Below are positions 32,289-39,461 of a stretch of 40,482 nucleotides of DNA, piece after piece (the first letter of the stretch is position 1; each line of letters opens with the position of its first letter). A model generated the notes under the pieces. That model searched no databases, was not told the origin of the DNA, and was given only the letters and a program-made list of their open reading frames with translations. Location of the stretch: positions 1 through 40,482 of the forward strand of contig CALUHQ010000010.1 in the NCBI GenBank assembly GCA_944320485.1. Reading direction: 5' to 3'. The translations under genes and the position numbers were made by a program. The DNA comes from Candidatus Methanomethylophilaceae archaeon. GTDB taxonomy: Archaea; Thermoplasmatota; Thermoplasmata; Methanomassiliicoccales; Methanomethylophilaceae.

Positions 32289-32878
32289 TCAAAGGTCCAG
32301 AGCGGAGAATCTGGACCGTGAGGCGTGGAACGCACATGCCAGGACGGCGGCCCCCATCGCGATGCATGCCGCAGCGCTGGCCAGTGGCCAGCCGTCCGCC
32401 GGCAGGAGAGCGTCCATGATGACGGTCACCACCGCACCGCCGGCGATGTACACGAACTGCCCCAGCATCCCGTGGAGCAGAGACACTTCATCGTCGGTCG
32501 AGAAGTTGGCATAGCATGCATAGCCCACCCCGGCGAGGTATGTCCCGATCCCCAGCCCGGCAAGGGCGATGTCGGCGCCGCCGTCCGAGGTGGCCACGCC
32601 GCACAGCGCAGGGACCGCTGCCAGAGGGACCGCGTAGATCAGCAGGGCAAGGAACCTGTCCCTCACGACCCCTCTCCTGGAGACCCCCGCGGTGAGGACT
32701 AAGGCCTGCCATCTGCATCCCTTGTCCCCTGCGAACAGGCCGTAGGATGCGAACGCAGCACCGATCATGGGGAAGAGGTGGACACCTCCCCGATGCCGAC
32801 CAGGGAGACCGCCGCGGCCAACACGGGCAGGATCAGGTAGGCCGTGAGCCTCCTCAGGTCGAACGCGAGCAAAGACAT
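32289..32878 (-). pseudogene. ABC-2 type permease with frameshift
   Basis: A second permease follows the first by 9 nt, with a ribosome binding site GAGGT before its ATG (32878). The first 37 codons (MSLLAFDLRR and a hydrophobic stretch) end at a TGA at 32765. The rest continues in another frame from about 32790 to the stop at 32289, giving four or five membrane segments and a C-terminus SRFSALDL like the first permease's CARFSKRDL. Restoring one base in or near the GGGG run (complement of 32788-32791) would give a single 196-residue protein aligned with the 205-residue neighbour. It is either a real frameshift or an assembly or sequencing error at a homopolymer. Confidence 0.7.
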
Positions 32879-32887
32879 CGCCGTACC

Positions 32888-33505
32888 TCACAGGTCCCTC
32901 TTGGAGAACCTGGCGCAGGACACCCTGTATGTGCCCGCGAACATCAGAGCCGCGATCACCAGCAGGATCCCGGTGACCAGCAGCATGTTCCCACCGACAA
33001 GTTCGGAGGCGATGATGGTGGCGGACACCAGGAACGCGATGCTGGCCATGAGCACTACGATGGACACGTACTGGGCCTTGACGCTGCTGCCGGTCCAGTA
33101 GTTCACCGTTATTGATATGCTCACGACGATAGCCGAGAGCACCCATCCGGTCACCGACACGATAATCGCCGACGCGAGGTCGGTATCCGCCCCGGTGACC
33201 GATGGCATCGCGACGGACACGACCAGGCCTATGGCGAACCCGATGGTGATGAAGACCACGGACGACAGGTACTTGCTCAGGACGATCCTGTTCCTGGAGA
33301 TCCCGGTGGATACGGCGTACACATCCCACTTGCACTGATCGTCCCAGGCGAAGGAGCTGGCGACGAGCGATGAGAACAGCATCGGGCAGACGATGCCCAT
33401 GACGTTGCTCTCGCTGAACAGCAGTGAGAACACCACTCCGAACGCGGCCACGTAGATCAGGCCGTTCCTCAGCAGGGTGGCGTTCTTCCACACCAGGCCG
33501 TTCAT
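32888..33505 (-). CDS. ABC-2 type transporter permease
   Basis: The 205-residue integral membrane protein has about six helices, for example GLIYVAAFGVVFSLLF and AIIVSVTGWVLSAIVV, and ends CARFSKRDL. It is the membrane half of the ABC transporter whose ATPase gene it overlaps (ATGA at 33502-33505). Small permeases of this kind with a YtrA-type regulator usually belong to exporters that respond to cell-envelope stress or antimicrobial peptides (family knowledge). The substrate cannot be read from the sequence. The next gene is a frameshifted homologue, so the working complex may be a homodimer of this protein. Confidence 0.82.
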   Translation of the reverse strand: MNGLVWKNATLLRNGLIYVAAFGVVFSLLFSESNVMGIVCPMLFSSLVASSFAWDDQCKWDVYAVSTGISRNRIVLSKYLSSVVFITIGFAIGLVVSVAMPSVTGADTDLASAIIVSVTGWVLSAIVVSISITVNYWTGSSVKAQYVSIVVLMASIAFLVSATIIASELVGGNMLLVTGILLVIAALMFAGTYRVSCARFSKRDL

Positions 33506-34362
33506 TCCGCATCGCCCCTGATGACCATGACCATGATGTCGTCCAGCGATGCGGGGTCCACCACCAGCTCGGGATAGGCCTCGGCCACACCCTGCCTGTC
33601 CCTGACCAGTGCCGACGTGGAGAACTGGTCGCGCTTGACGCTGACGATGTTCTCCCTGCCGACGGCCAGGACCGCGGATTCGCTGCCCTTGACGATCCCG
33701 TAGCTCTCCAGGATCTCGTCCTTGGGGCCGTTCATGACGATCCTCCCCTGGTGGATGAACACGATGTAGTCCGCGATCCTCTCCAGGTCGCTGGTTATGT
33801 GGGAGGACATGAGCACGGTGTGGTCCTCGTCCTGCATGTACCCCATCACCAGGTCCAGGAACTCGTCCCTGGCCGCGGGGTCCATCCCGGCGGTGGCCTC
33901 GTCCATGATCACCAGGTCGGGGCTGTGGGAAAGCGCCACGGCCACCTGGATCCTCATCCTCATGCCGCGGGAGTAGTCCTTGACCTTCTTGTCCAGCGGG
34001 ATCCCGAAGTCGGACATCAGGGTCCTGTAACGGGCGTCGTCCCATTCGGCGAACAGGGACGACATGAGCTTCCCTATCTGCTCCCCGCTCATCTGCTGGA
34101 AGAAGTGGCACTCGTCGAACACGACGCCGAGCCTGCCCTCGGAACCGTTCCGGTCCAGGGAGCCGAACAGCCTGACCTCCCCGGAATCCGGGATGTTGGC
34201 GCCGGTTATGCACTTGATCAGCGTGGTCTTGCCCGCACCGTTCTCGCCGATGAGTCCGACCACGTAGCCTCTGGGTATGTCGAGGTCCAGGTCCCTTATG
34301 CCGAAGGAACCGAAGGACTTGCACAGGCCCCTTATCTCCACTGCGTTGTCCAATTCAATCAC
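33502..34362 (-). CDS. ABC transporter ATP-binding protein
   Basis: The 286-residue ATPase has Walker A GENGAGKTT (residues 39-47), the signature YSRGMRMRIQ (130-139), Walker B LVIMDEAT (150-157) and SSHIT with the H-loop His. The signature lacks the classical LSGGQ and is of the kind found in YtrB-like and other ABC-2 ATPases. A C-terminal extension of about 70 residues follows the core. The start is taken as GTG at 34362, overlapping the end of gntR by 8 nt; a GTG seven codons on is also possible. It drives the permease encoded just downstream. Confidence 0.87.
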   Translation of the reverse strand: MIELDNAVEIRGLCKSFGSFGIRDLDLDIPRGYVVGLIGENGAGKTTLIKCITGANIPDSGEVRLFGSLDRNGSEGRLGVVFDECHFFQQMSGEQIGKLMSSLFAEWDDARYRTLMSDFGIPLDKKVKDYSRGMRMRIQVAVALSHSPDLVIMDEATAGMDPAARDEFLDLVMGYMQDEDHTVLMSSHITSDLERIADYIVFIHQGRIVMNGPKDEILESYGIVKGSESAVLAVGRENIVSVKRDQFSTSALVRDRQGVAEAYPELVVDPASLDDIMVMVIRGDAE

Positions 34363-34729
34363 TCTCGTACAGGATGTCGACCATGTCCCTCAGCTCCTCG
34401 CGGGTGATGCCGCCGCGCTTGGCGACCTCCACGGCCCTGCGTATGCCGTCCTCCGCGAGCCTCAGGTTGGCCTCGCGGAGCAGCTGCGGGTCCTGGGCCG
34501 CCACGAAGCTACCCTTCCCGGCCACCGTCTCTATGAAGCCCTCCGCCTCGAGGTCGTTGTACGCCCTCTTGGTCGTGATGAGGCTGATCCTCAGGTTCTG
34601 TGCCAGCGCCCTCATGCTGGGCAGTGCGTCGCCCGCCTTGAGCTGTCCGCTCATGATCTGGCTCTTCACCTGGTCGGTGATCTGCTCGTAGATCGGCTTT
34701 CCGCTGGAGTTGCTGATTACGATCTCCAT
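34355..34729 (-). CDS. GntR-family regulator, YtrA type
   Basis: The 124-residue protein has an N-terminal GntR winged helix (PIYEQITDQVKSQIMSGQL, then LPSMRALAQNLRISLITTKRAYNDLEAEGF and a wing AGKGSFVA, residues about 12-78). The short helical C-terminus is too small for a ligand-binding domain of the FadR type, which is the definition of the YtrA subfamily. Such regulators repress an adjacent ABC transporter operon. The gene is first in the operon, and the inverted repeats overlapping its promoter suggest autorepression. AGAGGAAG lies directly before the ATG. Confidence 0.88.
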   Translation of the reverse strand: MEIVISNSSGKPIYEQITDQVKSQIMSGQLKAGDALPSMRALAQNLRISLITTKRAYNDLEAEGFIETVAGKGSFVAAQDPQLLREANLRLAEDGIRRAVEVAKRGGITREELRDMVDILYESD

Positions 34730-34756
34730 CTTCCTCTGACATCCTGTACGGGTTGG

Positions 34757-34806
34757 GTGTATATAACTGTATATGTACGATATATACAGTAGTTACACGT
34801 ATACAC
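34757..34806. promoter_or_regulatory. Operator-like dyads over the gntR promoter
   Basis: ACTGTATAT (34766-34774) and ATATACAGT (34782-34790) form a perfect 9-bp inverted repeat with a 7-nt spacer. Outer arms GTGTATA (34757-34763) and TATACAC (34800-34806) make a second, slightly offset dyad. The minus-strand TATA box TTATATAC (complement of 34759-34766) lies inside, so a bound dimer would block it. Confidence 0.62.
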
Positions 34807-34893
34807 ACGGGACACGTTGCCTGTATTCATGGTTTGCGGGCGTCCGTCGCTTTTCTTATTTGTCTTTATTATGGAGCATGGCTTTTATATGAA

Positions 34894-35739
34894 ATGGGCA
34901 ATCGCACCGACGGTAAAATGACTGGCGATGAGAAAAAGAAGAGGGATCCGATATTCTCGGCCTGCTTCGTTATATTCATCCTGGCCGCCGTAGGCGTACT
35001 CGGGGTGTACATCGACGAGCACTATCTGACAGAAGACCACACCAAGGTGGCGTACGGGGACACCGTCCACGTGAAGTACACCGGCACATTCTACGACTAC
35101 GCCGGCTCCGACCTCGCCGTCGAGTTCGACTCCGGCGACGACCTGAAATTCACAGCCGATGCGGACAGCGACGTACTTCAGAAGTTCTGGGAGGCATGTG
35201 TCGGTCACGAGGTTGGCGACACGGTCAGGGTCCAGATAGATCCCGAAGACGGCTACATCGCCGGTTCGACAAGCGAGAACGTCAAAGAGGTCTCCATCTC
35301 CAAGGTGGAGACGATGACCAAATACCAGTTCGAGAGCGTCTACGACTACGACCTCAAGGACGGTGCCCAGACAATGATCAAGACGATGTACGGATGGTAC
35401 GCATATGCGATCGCCGACTCCACATCCCAGACCGTGACCCTCATCCACAACCCCGTTGTGGGCGAGGAGTACACCTACGGACTGGACGAGGAGGAATCCG
35501 ACGTCACCGTCAAGTTCAAAGTGACCTCCAGCACCGACGACATCACCTTCACCGCATCCTTCGAGGGCGTGCAGGTTGTCGACGAGGCGACCGGAGAGAT
35601 CCAGATGGTCGAGCTCCAGTTCGGCAACGAGACCTGGCAGGTCACCAACGTCACGGATTCCGGATTCACTTACAAGACCTGTGAGAACACCGGCAACCAG
35701 ACACTTTACTTCGTGATCGAGATCACCTCGATCAGCTGA
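34894..35739 (+). CDS. Membrane-anchored FKBP-like protein
   Basis: The 281-residue product has a short basic N-terminus, one membrane helix (about residues 19-41) and an external domain. Residues about 52-125 resemble an FKBP-type prolyl isomerase: YGDTVHVKYTGTF at the start and VGHEVGDTVRVQIDPEDGY at the active-site end. The beta-rich remainder may be an insert or second domain like that of long archaeal FKBPs. It could help folding of exported proteins; activity is uncertain because the aromatic pocket is only partly matched. The start is uncertain: ATG 34894 is chosen, but ATG 34918 lies about 30 nt after TTTATAT (34883-34889). No close operon partner exists. Confidence 0.62.
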   Translation: MGNRTDGKMTGDEKKKRDPIFSACFVIFILAAVGVLGVYIDEHYLTEDHTKVAYGDTVHVKYTGTFYDYAGSDLAVEFDSGDDLKFTADADSDVLQKFWEACVGHEVGDTVRVQIDPEDGYIAGSTSENVKEVSISKVETMTKYQFESVYDYDLKDGAQTMIKTMYGWYAYAIADSTSQTVTLIHNPVVGEEYTYGLDEEESDVTVKFKVTSSTDDITFTASFEGVQVVDEATGEIQMVELQFGNETWQVTNVTDSGFTYKTCENTGNQTLYFVIEITSIS

Positions 35740-35756
35740 GATACCAGCATTCTACC

Positions 35757-35780
35757 CTCCCCGGGAGCGATTCCGGGGAG
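35757..35780 (+). terminator. Hairpin terminator after the FKBP-like gene
   Basis: CTCCCCGG (35757-35764) and CCGGGGAG (35773-35780) form a perfect 8-bp stem with an 8-nt loop, 17 nt after the stop codon. It is followed by CCAATTCTAT and not a T-run, and the next promoter begins at once. Confidence 0.55.
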
Positions 35781-35814
35781 CCAATTCTATAACCGGCGAT
35801 TCCGATTCCGGTGC

Positions 35815-36150
35815 ATGACCTTCGTCCACACCACGATCCACGTCACCGACATCGACCGCAGCATCGCGTTCTATTCCAGGCTCGGCATGGAGGTCGACAG
35901 GAGGTTCCCCGTCCATGGCCACGAGATCGCGTTCCTCGGTTCCGGGGAGACCAAGCTGGAGCTAATATCCGATGGGAAGGGGGCGGTGGACTACCCCGGG
36001 ATATCGGTCGGGTTCGTCTGCGGGGATGCGGGCGCCCTCGCGAAGGATCTGGATGAGAAGTGTGTCGGGCCGATTTCCCCCGGCCCGGGGGTAGAGTTCT
36101 GGTTCGTCAGGGACCCTGACGGGTTCCTGGTCCAGATCATGAAGGGTTGA
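35815..36150 (+). CDS. VOC-superfamily (glyoxalase-like) protein
   Basis: The 111-residue protein has the glyoxalase/bleomycin-resistance fold: FVHTTIHVTDIDRSIAFYSRLGM at the start, KLELISD in the middle and FVRDPDGFLVQIM at the end. Compared with glyoxalase I, the metal ligands His5 and Glu49 are kept. The other two positions appear to be Ile63 and Gln107, so lactoylglutathione lyase activity is doubtful. TATAA (35788-35792) is centred 26 nt before the ATG, predicting a leaderless message. It stands alone between a terminator and the convergent thiD-thiN gene. Confidence 0.75.
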   Translation: MTFVHTTIHVTDIDRSIAFYSRLGMEVDRRFPVHGHEIAFLGSGETKLELISDGKGAVDYPGISVGFVCGDAGALAKDLDEKCVGPISPGPGVEFWFVRDPDGFLVQIMKG

Positions 36151-37437
36151 TCAGAGGATTTCCTCGAGCTTCGCCATCATGTCCTGGGCGTCCTTGGCCA
36201 GGAGCCATATCTTCCTGTCCTTCTTGGGGCCCTTGTCCACGATGGCATCGGGGATCCTCTTCGTCTTCTTCAGGGCCTTCTCGGTGGCCTCCGAGAACTT
36301 GTCCTTGCCCATCTCGGCGGAGACGGAGGTCATGCCGACCTCCTCCATGACGTCGATGATGTCGTCGCCGTAGGCGATGCTCATGATGCACCTGGTCTCC
36401 GGGCTGTGCTTCATCACCGTGAGCAGGATGTAGGACAGCCCCTCGGCGGTCCCGAACTTCGCGGGCCCGTTCTTCCTGAGGATGCCGTTGTGGACTGTGA
36501 GGCGCTTGTCGATGGCGGCGATTTCCTCGGGACCCGCCGCATCCTTCAGGGCCAAGGCGATGTTCATGCCGCCCTTGGGGACGAGCTCGTCGGGGACGGT
36601 GTCCAGGATCTTCGCCGCAGCCGCATCCAGGGCGTCCAGCACCTGGAACTTGTCCGTCTCCCCCTTGAGCTTGACCATCGGGTTGACCACGGGGTCGCCC
36701 TTGCCGATGGCGTACTGGGTGGCTATGGACTCCTGGATGAGCTCCCTGGACTTCAGCACCGCGTTGACGATGTCCAGGCCCTTGGCCATGTTCGCCGTGA
36801 TGAACGACGACAGGACGCATCCGCTGCCGTGCCCGGCCTTCTTCAGACGGGGGTACTCGATCTTCGTGAACTCGGAGGACAGGTACAGGTAGTCGGTGAC
36901 GACGGGCGTGTTGAAGTGGCCGCCCTTCATGAGGACGGACGAACCCTGCTTCCCGATCAGCTCGCAGGCCAGCATGAGGTCGTCGCGCGTCCTGATCTTC
37001 ATCTTGGCCAGGGTCTCGGCCTCGTCCTTGTTGGGTGTGACCAGCTCGCATATCGGCAGCAGCTTCTTCCTCATCGCTGACGTGAATCCGTCTCCGGACA
37101 ACGGGGAGCCGGTCCCCGAGACCATGACGGGGTCCACGACTAGAGGCATCTCGTGGTCCTCCAGGATGTCGGCCACCGTGCCGACGATCTCCGCACTGTA
37201 CAGCATGCCTGTCTTGACTGCCTTGACGTCGCAGTCCTTCAGCACAGCCTCCAGCTGCGCCTTGATGAGCTCCTCCGGCATGGGGAGGATGTCGCGAACG
37301 CCGCATGTGTTCTGGGCGGTCACGGCGGTGATAACGGAAGTGGCATGGACACCTATGACGGACATGGCCTTGACGTCGGCCTGGATGCCCGCGCCCCCTA
37401 CGGAGTCGGAGCCTGCCACGGTGAGAGCGGTTCTCAT
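36151..37437 (-). CDS. thiDN: Bifunctional HMP-P kinase / thiamine-phosphate synthase (ThiD-ThiN)
   Basis: The N-terminal ribokinase-fold domain (about residues 1-255) has AGSDSVGGAGIQADVK and the anion-hole motif GHGSGCVLSS. It phosphorylates hydroxymethylpyrimidine to the diphosphate. The C-terminal ThiN domain (about 262-428; GGMNIALAL, VHNGILRKNGPAKFGTAEGLSYILL, IMSIAYGDD) is the archaeal thiamine-phosphate synthase, unrelated to ThiE. The fusion is common in archaea. The ATG at 37437 is chosen because MRTALTVAGSDS matches the family start and ATTAATA (complement of 37461-37467) is centred 27 nt upstream; ATG 37449 is the alternative. It is not linked to the main thi operon. Confidence 0.92.
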   Translation of the reverse strand: MRTALTVAGSDSVGGAGIQADVKAMSVIGVHATSVITAVTAQNTCGVRDILPMPEELIKAQLEAVLKDCDVKAVKTGMLYSAEIVGTVADILEDHEMPLVVDPVMVSGTGSPLSGDGFTSAMRKKLLPICELVTPNKDEAETLAKMKIRTRDDLMLACELIGKQGSSVLMKGGHFNTPVVTDYLYLSSEFTKIEYPRLKKAGHGSGCVLSSFITANMAKGLDIVNAVLKSRELIQESIATQYAIGKGDPVVNPMVKLKGETDKFQVLDALDAAAAKILDTVPDELVPKGGMNIALALKDAAGPEEIAAIDKRLTVHNGILRKNGPAKFGTAEGLSYILLTVMKHSPETRCIMSIAYGDDIIDVMEEVGMTSVSAEMGKDKFSEATEKALKKTKRIPDAIVDKGPKKDRKIWLLAKDAQDMMAKLEEIL

Positions 37438-37520
37438 GAATCTGTGCATGGTCAAAGAACTATTAATGATTGTTTCGCGTCAGCTAAGGATTAAATAGAT
37501 TTCATCCAATCCGCGGGTCG
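37438..37520. promoter_or_regulatory. Divergent leaderless promoters, thiDN / unknown gene
   Basis: ATTAATA on the minus strand (37461-37467) is 27 nt from the thiDN ATG. TTAAATAG (37491-37498) is 26 nt from the ATG at 37521. Both spacings fit transcripts that start at the start codon. Confidence 0.6.
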
Positions 37521-37886
37521 ATGAAGGTCTACAGCACTCACTTCATTCTCAAGGGTAAATCGGACTACAAGGACCTGGCCCCGGTCTTCCCCGACATCCT
37601 CAAGATGTTCCTGGAGGAGATAGGGCAGATGCCCGAGGAGGAGGAGCTTCTGCAGATGCTGATAGAGCTCAACATGGTCGACCTGGAGAGGAACAGAAAG
37701 CCCGAGGGTTACAACCGCAAGGGCAAGGTCCGTCTGGTCTTCCCCATGGACAGGAAGGAGTTCTACCTCAAGACCTACACGAAGAACCAGGACCTGTCCC
37801 ACATCGCCGACAACATCAGCAACATGCTGACGGCCGCAGGCGTCAAGTTCGACGTGAAGCAGAACGACAACATCGAGTTCGACTGA
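37521..37886 (+). CDS. Hypothetical protein, 121 aa
   Basis: I do not recognise this protein. It begins MKVYSTHFILKGKSDYKD and is rich in Lys, Glu and Asp. Hydrophobic heptad-like stretches follow (DILKMFLEEIG, LLQMLIELNMVDLE), then a likely beta-hairpin with VRLVFPMDRKEFYLKTY and a C-terminal helix DNISNMLTAAG. No signal peptide or membrane helix is present, so it is cytoplasmic. The pattern would suit a small ferredoxin-like fold. A TATA box 26 nt upstream supports the ATG at 37521. Its neighbours (thiDN divergent, argH convergent) do not hint at a role. Confidence 0.65.
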   Translation: MKVYSTHFILKGKSDYKDLAPVFPDILKMFLEEIGQMPEEEELLQMLIELNMVDLERNRKPEGYNRKGKVRLVFPMDRKEFYLKTYTKNQDLSHIADNISNMLTAAGVKFDVKQNDNIEFD

Positions 37887-37960
37887 CCGTGCGTCTTTCA
37901 TCGCGGTCTTCGGGAACGTCCCGTCCCTGACGATCCGTCTGTTTTCCTAACGTACTAGAA

Positions 37961-38010
37961 CGGGGTATGGACCCCGCCTTGCGGCGGGTAAATGCGGATG
38001 TCCGCGTTTT
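37961..38010. terminator. Cluster of three hairpins between convergent genes
   Basis: CGGGGT/ACCCCG (37961-37966, 37971-37976) and CCCGCC/GGCGGG (37973-37978, 37983-37988) overlap and cannot form together. GCGGA/TCCGC (37994-37998, 38001-38005) is followed by GTTTT, a good plus-strand terminator. The first two may act on the argH transcript from the other strand. Confidence 0.55.
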
Positions 38011-39461
38011 CAGTCCCTGAGGGCCTTCCAGCAGTTCTGTATGAGCTGGTTCTCCTGACGGATGACCTCGTCCCTCACCATGATCTGCTCGATGGCCTTC
38101 GATATCTGGATGTCGGTGGACTGGGGCGATGTGCCGCCGTAGGAGTTCCTGCGCTCGACGCATCTCACGACGGGCAGCACGTCGTAGACGTCCTCCTCGA
38201 TCCTGTCGGAGAAAGTCCTGAGCTCCTCCAGGTCCATGTCCTCCAGGTTCCTGCCGGTGTCGATGCTGTGCCTGACGGCCGCTCCCACGATCCCGTGTGC
38301 CTCCCTGAACGGTACCCCCTTGGTGACGAGGTAGTCTGCCAGGTCGGTGGCGTTGATCTGCCCGCGGCTGGTGACCTCCAGCATCCTGTCCCTGTGGAAG
38401 GTTGTCGTGGCGACTACCTTGGACATGATCTGCGCGCTGGCGATCACGGTGGCCATGGACTCCATGACGGGGCGCTTGTCCTCCTGGAGGTCGCGGTTGT
38501 ACGTGAGCGGCAGCCCCTTCGTCATGGTGATCATGGTCATGAGCGCACCGACGACGGCCCCGGTCTTCCCGCGGACCAGCTCGGCTATGTCCGGGTTCTT
38601 CTTCTGGGGCATGATGGAAGAGCCGGTGGTGTACCTGTCGTCCATCTCGATGAACCCGAACTCCTGGGACGACCAGAGGACCAGCTCCTCGCACAGGCTG
38701 GACAGGTGCACGGCGGTCTGGGCCGCGCAGTAGGCCAGCTCGGTGACGAAGTCCCTGTCGCTGACGGAGTCCATGGAGTTCTCCGTGGGCTCCCTGAACC
38801 CGAGGGCCTCGGCGGTCATCCTCCTGTCGATCGGATAGGTGGTCCCGGCGAGCGCCGCGCATCCCAGGGGGCATTTGTCCATCCTCCTGAAAGCGTCCAG
38901 GAACCTGTCCGCGTCGCGGGAGAACCTGAACGCATGGGCGAGCATGTGCTGGGCCAGCGTGACGGGCTGCGCGTGCTGCATGTGGGTGAACCCCGGCATG
39001 ACGGCGTCGCCGTTGTCCTCCGCGACCTTGACCAGGGCCATCATGAGGCCGTTGACGGCCTCGGCGGCCCTCAGGGCCTCGTCCCTCAAGTACATCCTGA
39101 AGTCCGTGGCGACCTGGTCGTTCCTGCTCCTGCCGGTGTGCAGCTTGCCTCCCGCGGGGCCGATGGCCTCGGTGAGGCTGAACTCTATGCATGTGTGGAC
39201 GTCCTCGAGGGAGTGATCGAACTCGAAGGTGCCGTCCTCGACCTTGGTGAGGATGTCCTTGAGCCCGGCGACTATGCTGTCCGCGTCCTCCGCGGGTATG
39301 ACCCCGCACTTCTTCAGCATCCTGACGTGGGCAAGGGATCCCATGACGTCGTAGAACGCCAGGTGCGAGTCCACGTCCAGGGAGGAGGTGAAGGCCAGGG
39401 TGGAGTCGTCCATCCCGGCCGAGAACCTCCCGGACCACAGGGCCTGCTGCAAGTGGATCAC
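38010..39461 (-). CDS. argH: Argininosuccinate lyase ArgH
   Basis: ArgH splits argininosuccinate into arginine and fumarate, the last step of arginine synthesis. The 483-residue protein has the N-terminal WSGRFS, the substrate segment KLHTGRSRNDQVATD, GFTHMQHAQPVTLA, and the superfamily signature GSSIMPQKKNPD. The start is GTG at 39461, overlapping the argG stop as GTGA; a TTG three codons on is the only near alternative, and the open frame further upstream is a shadow of argG. The length is slightly above the usual 460 aa. It follows argG on the same message. Confidence 0.94.
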   Translation of the reverse strand: MIHLQQALWSGRFSAGMDDSTLAFTSSLDVDSHLAFYDVMGSLAHVRMLKKCGVIPAEDADSIVAGLKDILTKVEDGTFEFDHSLEDVHTCIEFSLTEAIGPAGGKLHTGRSRNDQVATDFRMYLRDEALRAAEAVNGLMMALVKVAEDNGDAVMPGFTHMQHAQPVTLAQHMLAHAFRFSRDADRFLDAFRRMDKCPLGCAALAGTTYPIDRRMTAEALGFREPTENSMDSVSDRDFVTELAYCAAQTAVHLSSLCEELVLWSSQEFGFIEMDDRYTTGSSIMPQKKNPDIAELVRGKTGAVVGALMTMITMTKGLPLTYNRDLQEDKRPVMESMATVIASAQIMSKVVATTTFHRDRMLEVTSRGQINATDLADYLVTKGVPFREAHGIVGAAVRHSIDTGRNLEDMDLEELRTFSDRIEEDVYDVLPVVRCVERRNSYGGTSPQSTDIQISKAIEQIMVRDEVIRQENQLIQNCWKALRD

